Counted from the first letter of the stretch, positions 29,107 to 38,725 are shown. The stretch is DNA of 64,000 bases from Pseudomonas sp. SCB32 (GCF_009189165.1 NZ_CP045118.1:1488001-1552000); one strand, 5' to 3'. Notes: generated by a model not told the origin, from the letters alone. Program-made: numbers and translations.

Positions 29107-29745
29107 TCAATCGTCCGAAGTCTTGTGCTTGTACTCGCACAGGTCTTCGATCCGGCAACTGCCGCACTGAGGCTTGCGCGCCTTGCAAACGTAGCGACCG
29201 TGCAGGATCAGCCAGTGGTGGGCATCGAGCAGATACTCCTTGGGGACGAACTTCAGGAGCTTCTTCTCGACTTCCAGCACATTCTTGCCCGGCGCTATCC
29301 CAGTACGGTTGGCGACACGGAAAATGTGGGTGTCCACGGCCATCGCCGGCTGTCGGAAAGCCGTGTTGAGCACCACGTTGGCGGTCTTGCGGCCCACGCC
29401 GGGCAGGGCCTCCAGGTCCTCGCGATTGTCCGGCACCTGGCTGCCGTGCTTTTCGATGAGGATGCGGCAGGTCTCGATGGTGTTCTTTGCCTTGCTGTTG
29501 TACAGGCCGATGGTCTTGATGTACTCCGACAGCCCCTCCACGCCCAGGGCATAGATGGCTTCCGGGGTATTGGCCACCGGGTAGAGCTTGGCGGTGGCCT
29601 TGTTCACCCCGACGTCGGTGGCCTGGGCGGAGAGCAGCACCGCGATGAGCAGCTCGAAGGGCGTGCTGTAGGCCAGTTCGGTCTCGGGGTTGGGATTGTC
29701 TTCTTTCAGTCGGCGGAAAATCTCCGCGCGCTTGGCGGCATTCAT
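29107..29745 (-). CDS. nth: endonuclease III
   Basis: 212 residues, base-excision DNA glycosylase/AP lyase for oxidised pyrimidines. Helix-hairpin-helix LPGVGRKTANVV contains catalytic K120, and VDTH contains D138. The C-terminal 4Fe-4S cluster ligands are C187, C194, C197 and C203. It is the last gene of the rnf operon: its ATG overlaps the rnfE stop by four bases. This rnf-nth linkage is widespread in gammaproteobacteria. Confidence 0.97.
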   Translation of the reverse strand: MNAAKRAEIFRRLKEDNPNPETELAYSTPFELLIAVLLSAQATDVGVNKATAKLYPVANTPEAIYALGVEGLSEYIKTIGLYNSKAKNTIETCRILIEKHGSQVPDNREDLEALPGVGRKTANVVLNTAFRQPAMAVDTHIFRVANRTGIAPGKNVLEVEKKLLKFVPKEYLLDAHHWLILHGRYVCKARKPQCGSCRIEDLCEYKHKTSDD

Positions 29746-30458
29746 TCAATCACTCCGGTCACACGGACACGTTGACGCTCGGGTGCGGGTACGTCGCCCG
29801 CCTGCGACCTGGCGCGTTCCGCCAGGCTTTCATCGATACGGTTCTTCAATGCGATCAGCAGGCCCAGCACCAGGAAGGCGCCGGGCGGCAGGATGGCCAG
29901 CAGGAAACCCTGGTAGTTGGCGAACAGCTGGATTTTCCAGGCCGCCGCCGCCGGGCCGAACAGCAGGTTCATGCCGGCCAGCAGGGTGCCGTGGCCAAGC
30001 AGTTCGCGCACCGTGCCCACGGCCAGCAGCACCAGGGCGAAGCCTGCGCCCATCATCAGGCCGTCGAAGGCCGAGCGGGCCACGCTGTGGCGCGAGGCGA
30101 AGGCCTCGACGCGGCCGAGGATCACGCAGTTGGTGGTGATCAGTGGGATGAAGATGCCGAGTATCTGGTACAGCTCAAAGGTCCAGGCCTGCATCAGCAG
30201 TTCGATGCAGGTGGTCAGTGCGGCGATGATCAGGACGAAGGCGGGCAGGCGCACGGCTTCGCTCACCGAGCCACGAATCAGTGCCACCGCCGCGTTGGAG
30301 CAGGCCAGCACGAAGATGGTGGCAAGGCCCAGGCCAAGGGCGTTGACCATGGAGTTGCTGGTGCCCAGCAATGGGCACAGGCCCAGCAGTTGGACCAGGC
30401 CCGGATTGTTCTTCCACAGGCCCTGCAGAGCCAGTTCGCGGTAGCCCGGATCACTCAT
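29742..30458 (-). CDS. rnfE: Rnf/Rsx electron transport complex subunit E
   Basis: 238 residues with six membrane segments, related to RnfA and NqrD ([39 protein letters not shown]). RnfA and RnfE together hold a membrane iron-sulfur centre via the conserved cysteines in GLCP and TNCV. The complex couples ferredoxin/NADH electron transfer to ion movement and, as Rsx in E. coli, keeps SoxR reduced. It starts at 30458 within the end of rnfG (8-bp overlap). Confidence 0.95.
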   Translation of the reverse strand: MSDPGYRELALQGLWKNNPGLVQLLGLCPLLGTSNSMVNALGLGLATIFVLACSNAAVALIRGSVSEAVRLPAFVLIIAALTTCIELLMQAWTFELYQILGIFIPLITTNCVILGRVEAFASRHSVARSAFDGLMMGAGFALVLLAVGTVRELLGHGTLLAGMNLLFGPAAAAWKIQLFANYQGFLLAILPPGAFLVLGLLIALKNRIDESLAERARSQAGDVPAPERQRVRVTGVIE

Positions 30459-31104
30459 GGTTGTCTCCTGCGGCCGGTTGCGCGGCGGGCGCGAGCAGCT
30501 CGGCCTTGTGCGCGTCGAAGTATTGCAGTGCCTTGTGCGTGGCCTTGACCACGGCGCGCGGCGTAACGGTGGCGCCGGCGAACTGGTCAAACTGGCCGCC
30601 GTCCTTCTTCACCTTCCAGCCGGCATCGTCCGGAACGGTCAGCGAGCGGCCGTCGAATCCGTGCAGCCAGTTGCTCTTGCCCAGCTCGATCTTGTCGCCC
30701 AGCCCCGGGGTTTCCTTGTGGGCTACCACCCGCACACCGAGCAGGCGGCCTTCGGCGGTCACACCCACCAGTAGCTGGATGGCGCCGCTGTAGCCGTCTG
30801 GCGCGGTGGCCTGGAGTATCACCGCCGTGGCCTGGCCCTGGCGGCGCGCGACGAAGGCCGGCGCCGGTTCGTTGCGACCAAGCAGCTTGGGGTCGAAGGC
30901 TTCGACCGGGCTGTCCAGCGGATGGTTGTCATAGCTGCCCGCCGGCAACAGTTCCAGCAGGGCGCGGCCGCGCGCCTCGCGCTGGGCGTCCGCGATGCGC
31001 TGCGCGGTGAACTGGTGGACCAGCGCCACCACGCCCACCGTGACCACGGCGAACAGGCCGAGCACCAGGGCGTTCTTCAGCATCGAGCGGTTGGCCCCGG
31101 ACAT
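30451..31104 (-). CDS. rnfG: Rnf/Rsx electron transport complex subunit G
   Basis: 217 residues: one N-terminal membrane anchor ([21 protein letters not shown]), then a periplasmic FMN-binding domain. The covalent FMN threonine is in [13 protein letters not shown], and [11 protein letters not shown] is conserved. The start [11 protein letters not shown] at 31104 is one base after the rnfD stop codon region. It links RnfD to the rest of the electron path. Confidence 0.94.
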   Translation of the reverse strand: MSGANRSMLKNALVLGLFAVVTVGVVALVHQFTAQRIADAQREARGRALLELLPAGSYDNHPLDSPVEAFDPKLLGRNEPAPAFVARRQGQATAVILQATAPDGYSGAIQLLVGVTAEGRLLGVRVVAHKETPGLGDKIELGKSNWLHGFDGRSLTVPDDAGWKVKKDGGQFDQFAGATVTPRAVVKATHKALQYFDAHKAELLAPAAQPAAGDNHE

Positions 31105-31105
31105 G

Positions 31106-32143
31106 TCAGTCCCCCACCTTGAAGCCGCGCTCGGGCTTCTTGTGCCCATAGGTGCGCGGGCGCGTGTAGTAGTCGATGGTCGGCGCGGCGAGGTTCATCA
31201 GCAGGACGGCGAAGGCCACGCCGTCCGGGTAGCCGCCCCAGGCACGGATCACATAGGTCAGCACGCCGACGCCGATGCCGAATACCAGGCGGCCACGATT
31301 GCTGGTGGCGCCGGAGACCGGGTCGGTGACGATAAAGAAGGCCCCTAGCATGGTCGCGCCGCTGAACAGATGCAGCAGAGGGGAGCCGTGGGAGTCGGAA
31401 CCGGAGCCGTTCCAGAACAGCAGGCCCATGACGAACAGCGCGCCGAGCATGCCCACCGGGGCGTGCCAGGTGAACAGCTTGCGCCAGAGCAGGAACAGCC
31501 CGCCGGCAAGGAATGCCAGGTTGACCAGCTCCACGCCGCGCCCGCCGATATGGCCGAAGGCGCTGGATTGCGTGGCCATTTCGTCCATGGTCAGGCTGTT
31601 GTTGTTGCGCACCACGTCCAGCACGGTGGCGCCCACCCAGGCGTCCGGCGCCTGGGCAGCGAAGCCGAAGATCTGCCGCAGCCCTTCGCCTATGCCCAGG
31701 GTGCTGTCCGGCGATGGCCATTGGCTCATTTGCAGCGGGAAGGACACCAGCACCACCACGTAGCCGACCATGGCCGGGTTGAACGGGTTCTGCCCCAGGC
31801 CGCCGTACAGGTGCTTGCCGAACACCAGGGCGAAGACCGTGGCGACCAGGCTCAGCCACCAGGGCGCATAGGGCGGCAGGGCGAGGGCCAGCAGTACGCC
31901 GGTGACCAGTGCGCTGCCGTCGCGGAGGAATAAGCCCAGCGGACGGTTGCGCAGCTTGAGCATCGCTGCCTCAGTGGCCAAGGCAATCAGGCTGCACCAG
32001 AGCAGGTTGAACAGGGTGCCGATGCCGTACAGACCGATCAGCACCAGGGCGCCCGGTGCGCAGGCGGCCAGCAGGGTCAGCATGACCTTCTGCGTGCGAT
32101 TGCTGCCGGTAGCGTGGGGCGAGGTGATTCGGGGCAGCTTCAT
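31106..32143 (-). CDS. rnfD: Rnf/Rsx electron transport complex subunit D
   Basis: 345 residues, polytopic membrane protein related to NqrB. The covalent FMN attachment threonine lies in the SGAT stretch near [12 protein letters not shown], and [14 protein letters not shown] is the second conserved loop. [21 protein letters not shown] is diagnostic. Its ATG overlaps the rnfC stop by four bases. Confidence 0.95.
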   Translation of the reverse strand: MKLPRITSPHATGSNRTQKVMLTLLAACAPGALVLIGLYGIGTLFNLLWCSLIALATEAAMLKLRNRPLGLFLRDGSALVTGVLLALALPPYAPWWLSLVATVFALVFGKHLYGGLGQNPFNPAMVGYVVVLVSFPLQMSQWPSPDSTLGIGEGLRQIFGFAAQAPDAWVGATVLDVVRNNNSLTMDEMATQSSAFGHIGGRGVELVNLAFLAGGLFLLWRKLFTWHAPVGMLGALFVMGLLFWNGSGSDSHGSPLLHLFSGATMLGAFFIVTDPVSGATSNRGRLVFGIGVGVLTYVIRAWGGYPDGVAFAVLLMNLAAPTIDYYTRPRTYGHKKPERGFKVGD

Positions 32144-34461
32144 CGGGATTCCTCACCACCGACATCGGCGACGGCGCGTTCGGCCGCCAGCAGGCGGGCA
32201 TGGGCGCTGGCCAGGGCATCGTCGCCGGCGCCTTCGCGTTCGAGTTTCTTCAGGTCGGCGCGGGCATGGGCCAGTTCGGTCTTGGCCGCGCGCAGCGCGG
32301 CGCTGACCGGGCGTTTGTCGGTGCGTACCAGCTCCGGCGGCGCCTTGCCGCTGGCGTCTTCGGCGGCGTGCAGGGCCTGTTCGGCTTCCGCCAGGGTCTT
32401 GCGAACGGCGTTCAGTTCTTCTTCGGAGGCGCCATCGCGCTCGGCCTGACGCAGTGCGTCGCGCTGGGCCACGTAATGCTGCTTGGCTTGGCGCAAGGCG
32501 AGCACGCCGTCAGTCGGCTCGCTGGTATGCGGGGCCGGGGCGGCGGATTGCAGTTCACTCAAGCGGTGTTCGATGCGCTCCACGTCCTCACGCAGGGAGG
32601 TGAGGGTGGCGTGTTGTTCGTCCGTGGGCGACTCGCCGAAGGCCTTCTCGGATTTCTTCAGCTGGGCGCGGGCCATGGCGGCGTCGATCTTGGCTTTCTT
32701 CAGTGCGGCCTCGTTGTCGAGCGTCGGTGCAGCGGGAGCCGGTGCGGCGCTCGCATTCGATTCTTCAGCGGCGGCCAGTGCAGCCTTGGCCTGTTCGGCG
32801 GCGCTGCGCAGTTCGGCGACCTGGACGTGCAGCTGTTCGGTGTCGTGGGTGGCGAGCTGCTTCTCGGCCTTCTTCAGCGCGACCTGGGCCATGCTGGCGT
32901 CGATCTTCAGCCGCTTGAGCTGGTCCGGCGCATTGCCCACGGCTTTCTCGGATTTCACCCGCTCGATGATGGAATGCGCGGCGGGGGCGGCCGGCTCGGG
33001 CTTGGCCTCGTCCTCCTGCACCCGCGCGGCACGCTCCTGGCGGGCCAGGCGCTCGGCGGCGCGTTGTTCTTCCTCACGGCGCAGGCGGTCCTGGCGCTGC
33101 TCGAAGCGCAGGCGCGACTGCTCGGCCTTCAGCTGGCGCTGTTGCAGCTCGCGGATATCGGCCTTGGCCGCGCGGTAGTACTGCACCAGCGGGATGCTCG
33201 ACGGGCAGACGTAGGCACAGGCGCCGCACTCGATGCAGTCGAAGAGGTTGTGCGCCTGCAACTGCTCGTGCTCCGCGCCGAGGGCGAAGTAGTGCAGCTG
33301 CTGGGGCAGCAGGCTGGCGGGGCAGACCTGGGCGCAGTCGCCACAACGAATGCACGGCATGGCCGGCGGCGCGGGCGGCAGTTCCGCGCTACTTGCGGCC
33401 AGCAGGCAGTTGCTGGTCTTGATCAGGGGCACGTCGAGCGAGGGCAGGCTGACGCCCATCAGCGGTCCGCCGAGGATCAGCCGCTCCAGTTTCGAGCGGT
33501 CGAGGCCGGCGAAATCCAGCAGCTCGCCCACCGGCGTGCCGAGCAGCGCCTCGACGTTGCACGGACGCTCCAGTGCGGCGCCGGTCAGGGTGGTGATCCG
33601 CGAGATCAGCGGGCGTCCGCGCAGCACGGCGTCGGCCACGGCCACGGCGGTGCCGACGTTCACGCAGAGCATGCCGATGTCCGCCGGCAGCCCGCCGGAG
33701 GGGACTTCGCGGCCGGTGAGAATCTGGATCAGCTGGCGTTCGCCACCCGAGGGATATTTGGTCGGAATCGCCCGCAGCCTGACCTTCCGCTCGCCGATGG
33801 CGGCCTGTACGGCGGCCAGGGCCTCGGGCTTGTTGTCTTCGATGCCGATCAGCACCTGCTCCGGCTGCAGGATGTGCACGAGGATGTCGATGCCCTGCAC
33901 CAGTTCCACTGCGCGTTCGCGCATCAGCAAATCGTCGGCGCTGATGTAGGGCTCGCACTCGGCGCCGTTGATGATCAGGGTATGCAGGTCGTCCTGCGGG
34001 CGCGTGGCCAGTTTGGCGGCGGTGGGGAAGCCGGCGCCGCCAAGCCCGGCGATGCCGGCGTGGCGGATGCGTTCCAGCAGTTCGACCCCGGAGAGGGACG
34101 CGTACTCGGCGCAGGGGTGGAGCGCAGTCCATTCATCCTGGCCGTCGCAGTCGATGACGATGGCCTGCGCTGTCAGCCCGGACGCGTGGGGATAAGGCTG
34201 CTCGCCCAGCGCGATGACGGTGCCGGAGGTAGGCGCATGCAGGGCGGCGCTGATGGCGCTGCCCGGCTCGGCGATCAACTGGCCCTTGAGTACGCGCTGG
34301 CCGACTTCGACGCAGGGCAGGGCGGCTGCTCCGATGTGCTGCTGCAGGGGCAACACCAGCAGGTGCGGCAGTGGCGACCGCTGGATTGGCATCGTAGTGG
34401 ATTGCTGCTTGTTTTCCGGTGGATGGATGCCGCCGGGGAAGCTCCAGGCTTGTGCATTCAT
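32140..34461 (-). CDS. rnfC: Rnf/Rsx electron transport complex subunit C with long coiled-coil tail
   Basis: 773 residues. The N-terminal half is the NqrF/NuoF-like NADH and FMN-binding region ([30 protein letters not shown]). Two 4Fe-4S clusters follow ([24 protein letters not shown], about residues 370-425). The last 300 residues are Lys/Glu/Ala-rich helices with at least four imperfect repeats ([33 protein letters not shown], and two diverged). Such tails vary among gammaproteobacterial RnfC proteins. It overlaps rnfB by four bases. Confidence 0.94.
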   Translation of the reverse strand: MNAQAWSFPGGIHPPENKQQSTTMPIQRSPLPHLLVLPLQQHIGAAALPCVEVGQRVLKGQLIAEPGSAISAALHAPTSGTVIALGEQPYPHASGLTAQAIVIDCDGQDEWTALHPCAEYASLSGVELLERIRHAGIAGLGGAGFPTAAKLATRPQDDLHTLIINGAECEPYISADDLLMRERAVELVQGIDILVHILQPEQVLIGIEDNKPEALAAVQAAIGERKVRLRAIPTKYPSGGERQLIQILTGREVPSGGLPADIGMLCVNVGTAVAVADAVLRGRPLISRITTLTGAALERPCNVEALLGTPVGELLDFAGLDRSKLERLILGGPLMGVSLPSLDVPLIKTSNCLLAASSAELPPAPPAMPCIRCGDCAQVCPASLLPQQLHYFALGAEHEQLQAHNLFDCIECGACAYVCPSSIPLVQYYRAAKADIRELQQRQLKAEQSRLRFEQRQDRLRREEEQRAAERLARQERAARVQEDEAKPEPAAPAAHSIIERVKSEKAVGNAPDQLKRLKIDASMAQVALKKAEKQLATHDTEQLHVQVAELRSAAEQAKAALAAAEESNASAAPAPAAPTLDNEAALKKAKIDAAMARAQLKKSEKAFGESPTDEQHATLTSLREDVERIEHRLSELQSAAPAPHTSEPTDGVLALRQAKQHYVAQRDALRQAERDGASEEELNAVRKTLAEAEQALHAAEDASGKAPPELVRTDKRPVSAALRAAKTELAHARADLKKLEREGAGDDALASAHARLLAAERAVADVGGEESR

Positions 34462-35024
34462 GCCGCCTGCTCCCGATCACTGGCGATCAGCCGGGTATCC
34501 GGCAGCGGCCATTTCCAGTCGGTGACGCGCACCGGCAGTTCGCGCATCTCGATGCAGTCCACCGGGCAGGGCTCCAGGCACAGGTCGCAACCGGTGCATT
34601 CATCGATGATCACCGTATGCATCAGCTTGGCCGCACCGACGATGGCGTCCACCGGGCAGGCGCGGATGCACTTGGTGCAGCCGATACACTCGGCCTCGCG
34701 GATGTAGGCCACGCGCGGCGGGGTTTCCGCGACGGCGTCCAGCGGCTGCGGCTCGACGTCCAGCAGGTTGGCGAGGGCGGCGATGGTGGCCGCGCCGCCG
34801 GGCGGGCATTTGTTGATCGGGTCGCCGTCGGCGATGGCCTGGGCGTAGGGTTTGCAGCCGGCGTAGCCGCACTGGCCGCACTGGGTCTGCGGCAGCAGGG
34901 CATTGATCTGTTCGGCCACCGGGTCGCCTTCCACTTTCAGGCGCACCGCCGCATAGCCCAGCAGTGCGCCACTGGCGAGGCAGAGCAGGGCGACGATGGC
35001 GACGGCGAGCAACACCGCGCTCAT
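34458..35024 (-). CDS. rnfB: Rnf/Rsx electron transport complex subunit B
   Basis: 188 residues: N-terminal membrane helix, a 4Fe-4S domain with C49, C52, C57 and C73 ([13 protein letters not shown]), then a two-cluster ferredoxin domain ([24 protein letters not shown]). It receives electrons for the membrane subunits. The start [15 protein letters not shown] at 35024 overlaps the rnfA stop by four bases. Confidence 0.95.
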   Translation of the reverse strand: MSAVLLAVAIVALLCLASGALLGYAAVRLKVEGDPVAEQINALLPQTQCGQCGYAGCKPYAQAIADGDPINKCPPGGAATIAALANLLDVEPQPLDAVAETPPRVAYIREAECIGCTKCIRACPVDAIVGAAKLMHTVIIDECTGCDLCLEPCPVDCIEMRELPVRVTDWKWPLPDTRLIASDREQAA

Positions 35025-35605
35025 GGCTTGAGCAGCCCGGTGAAGCCCATGAAGGCCAGCGACATCAGGCCGGCGGTGATCATGCCGATGGCCGCGCCCT
35101 GGAACGGCTTGGGCACGTCGGCGAGGGCGATGCGCTCGCGCATGGCGGCGAACAGCACCAGCACCAGGGAGAAGCCCAGCCCGGCGCCGAAACCCTGGAA
35201 GGTGGACTGCAGGAAGCCGTACTCCGGCCTGTTGGCATTGAGCAGCGCCACGCCCAGGACGATGCAGTTGGTGGTGATCAGTGGCAGGAAGATGCCCAGC
35301 ACGCGGTACAGGAGCGGGCTGCTCTTCTTCACCAGCAGCTCGGTGAACTGCACCACCACGGCGATCACCAGAATGAAGCCGATGGTGCGCAGGAACTCCA
35401 GGTCCAGCGGCTGCAGCACGTAGCGCTGCAGGATGTAGCTGCACACCGAGGCCAGGGTGAGAACGAAGGTGGTGGCCAGGGACAGGCCGATGGCGGTCTC
35501 GATCTTGCGCGACACACCCATGAAGGGGCACAGGCCGAGGAACTGCACCAGCACGAAGTTGTTGACCAGGATGGCGCTGACCAGGATCAGGGCGAGTTCG
35601 GTCAT
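35021..35605 (-). CDS. rnfA: Rnf/Rsx electron transport complex subunit A
   Basis: 194 residues with six membrane segments, starting [32 protein letters not shown] and [15 protein letters not shown] carry the conserved cysteines of the membrane iron-sulfur site shared with RnfE. It is the first gene of the rnfABCDGE-nth operon; the 43 bp to the ccdB stop should include its ribosome site but leaves little room for a promoter, which could lie inside ccdB. Confidence 0.96.
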   Translation of the reverse strand: MTELALILVSAILVNNFVLVQFLGLCPFMGVSRKIETAIGLSLATTFVLTLASVCSYILQRYVLQPLDLEFLRTIGFILVIAVVVQFTELLVKKSSPLLYRVLGIFLPLITTNCIVLGVALLNANRPEYGFLQSTFQGFGAGLGFSLVLVLFAAMRERIALADVPKPFQGAAIGMITAGLMSLAFMGFTGLLKP

Positions 35606-35648
35606 GACTGGACTCCGGTGGACCGGCGTAAGCGGAGGTGGTTCATGC

Positions 35649-35960
35649 TCAGATCCCGGTGATCAGCAGGTCGATGGCGGCGATGATCTCCAGACGCAGA
35701 TGCGCCAGGCTGCCCACCGGCTCGCCCAGTTCGCGGCGGGCGATGCCGGCCATTTGCGGGGTCAGCAGCAGGAGTTTCTCTTCGCCCACAGTCACCTCCG
35801 GCATCAGCCGGTTGATGCCGGCCAGCCCCTTGCCACGGCTCAGCGGGATCACCATGCGCGTGCTCAGTGAGGCCAGCAGGTCGCTCTGCACGTCCAGCAA
35901 TAGCGGGATCGCCTCCCGCGTGCGTGGGTTGGTATTGCGGTAGAGGTCGAACTGCTTCAT
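35649..35960 (-). CDS. ccdB: CcdB-family toxin
   Basis: 103 residues. DLYRN..., FVDVQSD-like LLDVQSDLL and RMVIPL match CcdB gyrase poisons. The protein ends LLITGI. In F-plasmid CcdB the last residues W99-G100-I101 are essential for gyrase poisoning; here the Trp position is Thr while Gly-Ile is kept, so toxicity cannot be assumed. The ATG overlaps the ccdA stop by one base (TGATG), which is typical of a coupled toxin-antitoxin pair. Confidence 0.9.
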   Translation of the reverse strand: MKQFDLYRNTNPRTREAIPLLLDVQSDLLASLSTRMVIPLSRGKGLAGINRLMPEVTVGEEKLLLLTPQMAGIARRELGEPVGSLAHLRLEIIAAIDLLITGI

Positions 35961-36205
35961 CAGAAGCTCCGCATCCCGTCACTGAAGATGGCGGCTTCCT
36001 CGACATGTTGATTGTAGGCTTCGATCGCCTCGCGGTTCTGTTCCAGCCAGCGCTGGCTCAGGCGCTCCTTCACCACATCGGCCAGCGCTTCTTCCAGCAC
36101 GGCGGAGAGGTTCACATCCAGTTCGCGGGCCTGTTTCAGCAGGTCGCTGTTGAGGCTCAGGTTGGTGGCTTTCTTCGGTGCTTGAGGGTCGTAGGTCGTG
36201 TGCAT
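35960..36205 (-). CDS. ccdA: CcdA-family antitoxin
   Basis: 81 residues. The N-terminal ribbon-helix-helix region (KKATNLSLNSDLLKQARELDV) would bind DNA; the C-terminal segment (QRWLEQNREAIEAYN, ending FSDGMRSF) is the CcdB-binding tail. ATG 36205 has GGAGG five bases upstream. A perfect inverted repeat at 36223-36243 is the likely autoregulatory operator. Confidence 0.93.
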   Translation of the reverse strand: MHTTYDPQAPKKATNLSLNSDLLKQARELDVNLSAVLEEALADVVKERLSQRWLEQNREAIEAYNQHVEEAAIFSDGMRSF

Positions 36206-36222
36206 GGGCACCTCCACGGCGG

Positions 36223-36243
36223 ATGCGCATAGATTATGCGCAT
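36223..36243 (-). promoter_or_regulatory. perfect palindrome upstream of ccdA, probable operator
   Basis: ATGCGCATA and TATGCGCAT are 9-bp inverted arms separated by GAT, 18 bp before the ccdA start. CcdA-type ribbon-helix-helix dimers bind such palindromes to repress their own operon. Confidence 0.65.
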
Positions 36244-36353
36244 GGGTCTGAAGGAGCAATCTCCAGGGTCCGTAAATCGGTTGCGGTGCCGGGGCTGGCG
36301 GGGGGAATATCTGCGGCTGCCGAATTCAGTCAGTTCCCGTCACGGAAGTCTCC

Positions 36354-36872
36354 ATGCCCAGAACCCTCACCGCTCTCTGTCTGCTGCTCACCAGCGGCCT
36401 GGCCAGCGCCGCGCCGTTCACCCCCGCCGACCTGGTCGTCTGGCCGCGCATGAGCGTCGCCGACTTCGCCTGCCTGCTGGAGCAACACACCGGCCAGGCC
36501 GATGCGCAGTTCAGCTGCGCCGCCAGCAAGAAGCTGAGCAACTGGGGCGATGCCTGCCACGATACGGACCTCAGCTATGCCGGCCCGCAGTTGCCGGAAG
36601 CCCTGGTGCGCCAGCTCGATCCGCGTATTTCGGAGGTGGAACTGGACTGGGAATACGGTCACCTGCAATCGGTCAACGTCACCTTCGACAGGATCATGAC
36701 GCCTGAGGAAGTGGCGGGCATTTTCCCGGACGTGAACCTGGACGACCCCACCTCACAGGCAAACCTGAGCAGCGCCTCTTTGCAGGACTGCGCGGCGGAC
36801 AGCTCCTGCCTGTATCTGGAGGGCTTCGAGCATATGGGCGGTGGGGACGTCGACTGCGAGCAGCCTCAGTAG
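36354..36872 (+). CDS. unknown secreted protein with six cysteines
   Basis: 172 residues. A clear Sec signal peptide (RTLTALCLLLTSGLASA) leads into an acidic mature domain. Six cysteines in the mature part (FACLL, FSCAA, DACHD, LQDCA, SSCLY, VDCEQ) suggest three disulfides in the periplasm or outside. I do not recognise the family. Its last seven bases overlap the convergent DUF350 gene. It lies in the variable interval between ccdAB and the ATP-grasp cluster. I could not infer a function. Confidence 0.75.
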   Translation: MPRTLTALCLLLTSGLASAAPFTPADLVVWPRMSVADFACLLEQHTGQADAQFSCAASKKLSNWGDACHDTDLSYAGPQLPEALVRQLDPRISEVELDWEYGHLQSVNVTFDRIMTPEEVAGIFPDVNLDDPTSQANLSSASLQDCAADSSCLYLEGFEHMGGGDVDCEQPQ

Positions 36873-37264
36873 GTCATGCAGGCGGCGTTGAGCAACCCTA
36901 CGCACAGCGAGGCGCCGCCGAGGAAAACGCCGTGGGCCAGGGTGTTGCTGGCGATGCCGTCCTTGAGCTCCGGCACCAGGCGTGACAGGCCGAGGAAAAC
37001 CAGTACCTGCACCAGCATGGCGATCACGCCCCAGACCAGCATGTCGATCAGGCTGACGCTGTGGGCAATGGCGCTGGAGAGCGGCAGGGCGAAGCCGATC
37101 AGGGTGCCGACCAGCGCGACAGCGGCGCTGATGTTGCCCTGGCGGATCAGCTGGATTTCCGCGTAGGGCGTCAGGCGGATGTAGAGACTGGTGAACAGGC
37201 CGAACAGCCCGACGGCCGCGGCGAAATAGGCGAGGAAGTTGGGCAGGGTCTGCAGCAGGTTCAT
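36866..37264 (-). CDS. DUF350 (YjfL-like) inner-membrane protein
   Basis: 132 residues with four membrane segments arranged as two related hairpins (YFAAAVGLFGLFTSLYIRLTP; HGVFLGGASLCVGLLNA). It matches the DUF350/YjfL family, often encoded next to glutathionylspermidine-synthase-like ATP-grasp enzymes, as here (10 bp downstream of that gene). Function unknown; a membrane partner or target of the enzyme is a reasonable guess. Confidence 0.85.
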   Translation of the reverse strand: MNLLQTLPNFLAYFAAAVGLFGLFTSLYIRLTPYAEIQLIRQGNISAAVALVGTLIGFALPLSSAIAHSVSLIDMLVWGVIAMLVQVLVFLGLSRLVPELKDGIASNTLAHGVFLGGASLCVGLLNAACMTY

Positions 37265-37274
37265 GGCGGATCCT

Positions 37275-38390
37275 TCAGACGAAATAGTGGGGAACGAAGC
37301 GGCTGCTGTCGCGGGTGATGGCGCTGGCGTCTTCGCGGATGCCCAGGCCCGCGGCCTGGCCGTCGATCACCCAGCAGCCGAGCACGGCGTAATTGCCGTC
37401 GTGGTTGGCCAGCGGTGCGTAGCCCTGGTAGATGCAGGGTGCGTCGGCGTGGGGGCCGTCGCTTTCCAGCTGCAGGTCGCCGGCGACGATGCGGATGTTC
37501 TCGCCCTCGCGGGAATACAGCGGCTTGCGCACGTAGGCGCCGGGGATGTCCTGGCGATAGCTGGCCGGCAGCAGGTTGGGATGCTTCGGGTTGAGCTTCC
37601 AGAGGATCGGCAGCATGGCCTTGCTCGACATCAGCAGCTTCCACGCCGGCTCCAGGAAGCGGATGCCGCTGCGTTCCAGGTGCTCGGCGAAGCTGTCCTG
37701 CAGCAGCCACTCCCACGGGTAGAGCTTGAAGCAGTGGCGGATGTCCTGCTCGTACTGGTCGATGAAGGTGCCGCGCGCCGCGTGGTGGCCGATGAATTCC
37801 ACCGGCAGGTAGCGCGTTGCAAGGCCGGCCTGGTGCGCGGTGTCGAGCAGATAGAGGACGTTGCCGGTGTCTTCCTCGTGGCCGTCGATGGCAGTGAAGT
37901 GCAGCGTGCCGTCCGGCGCGATGGCCTTCCAGCGCGCGATCAGCTTCTCGTGCAGCGAGTTGAACTGGTCGGCGGCCGGGTTCACCTCGTTCAGCCACTG
38001 CCATTGCACCACGCTGGCCTCCAGCAGGCCGGTGGGGGTGTCGGCGTTGTACTCCAGCATCTTCGGCTGGCCTTCGCCGCTCCAGGCGAAGTCGAAGCGG
38101 CCGTAAAGGCTCGGGTCCTGGCGGTTCCAGGAACGGATGATTTCCTCGCGGGCGCCCGGCGGCAGGTGGAAGGGTTCGAAGTGTCCGGTGCGGATCACCC
38201 ACTCGACGCATTCCAGGTAGCGCTGGTGCAGGTCCTCGCTGGCGGCCTCCAGCGTCTCGATCTGTTCGAGGCTGAATTCGTAGGCCACTGACTCGTCCCA
38301 GTAGAGGCCGTCGATGCTGTGGAAGGTGAAGCCGACCGCTTCGCAGCGCTCACGCCAGTTCGCGCGGGGCTCGACATGCAGGCGGCGCAT
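37275..38390 (-). CDS. glutathionylspermidine synthase-family ATP-grasp enzyme (YgiC/YjfC-like)
   Basis: 371 residues equivalent to the synthetase half of E. coli Gsp, without the N-terminal amidase. Conserved stretches include RANWRERCEAVGF, DFAWSGEGQPKMLEYNADTPT (cut into recognisable pieces), RKPLYSREGENI and the C-terminal GNYAVLGCWVIDG with GLGIREDAS. ATP-grasp enzymes join a carboxylate to an amine through an acyl phosphate. YgiC-type homologues lack proven glutathionylspermidine synthesis, so the substrate is open. Its start overlaps the stop of the upstream YgiB-like gene by one base (TGATG), giving tight coupling. Confidence 0.9.
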   Translation of the reverse strand: MRRLHVEPRANWRERCEAVGFTFHSIDGLYWDESVAYEFSLEQIETLEAASEDLHQRYLECVEWVIRTGHFEPFHLPPGAREEIIRSWNRQDPSLYGRFDFAWSGEGQPKMLEYNADTPTGLLEASVVQWQWLNEVNPAADQFNSLHEKLIARWKAIAPDGTLHFTAIDGHEEDTGNVLYLLDTAHQAGLATRYLPVEFIGHHAARGTFIDQYEQDIRHCFKLYPWEWLLQDSFAEHLERSGIRFLEPAWKLLMSSKAMLPILWKLNPKHPNLLPASYRQDIPGAYVRKPLYSREGENIRIVAGDLQLESDGPHADAPCIYQGYAPLANHDGNYAVLGCWVIDGQAAGLGIREDASAITRDSSRFVPHYFV

Positions 38391-38725
38391 CAGCCGCCTC
38401 CGGAGAAACGGGCGCCGGAATGGCCAAAGCCGCCCCGGGTGACCAGTTGGCGCGACTGCACCTGGTAGGTTTGCGCGGTCTTCGGACGCGAACCATCCTC
38501 GTAGCTTGGCCCGCGATAGCGGCCGGAGCCGAAGCTGGAGCCTCCGGAGCCGCCGCTGCTGCTGCCGCCGGACTCGGGCTCGCAGGCGTTGGGCGTGGCG
38601 CCCCAGTCCTTCAGGCAGTCCTCGCGGTTGGCGTAGAGGTCGCGGTACACCGGGTTGTGGTGCAGCACGCTGTACAGCACCCCGCCGGTGAGCAGGGTGG
38701 TGAAGACGAGATTGGATTTCTTCAT
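38390..38725 (-). CDS. YgiB/YjfM-like (DUF1190-type) secreted or membrane-anchored protein
   Basis: 111 residues. An N-terminal hydrophobic segment (LVFTTLLTGGVLYSVLHH) is followed by a Cys pair (REDCLKDWGATPNAC), a Ser/Gly-rich linker and a C-terminus RGGFGHSGARFSGGG. The pattern fits DUF1190 proteins YgiB and YjfM, which are encoded beside YgiC/YjfC ATP-grasp enzymes in E. coli. The Gly-rich conserved C-terminal end looks like a modification or recognition tail. First gene of the three-gene unit. Confidence 0.78.
   Translation of the reverse strand: MKKSNLVFTTLLTGGVLYSVLHHNPVYRDLYANREDCLKDWGATPNACEPESGGSSSGGSGGSSFGSGRYRGPSYEDGSRPKTAQTYQVQSRQLVTRGGFGHSGARFSGGG

Noticed and set aside
32200..34707. 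Open frame of about 835 codons opposite rnfC
   Set aside because: Antisense shadow of a Lys/Ala-rich coding sequence; the composition is Gly/Val/Leu-rich without motifs.
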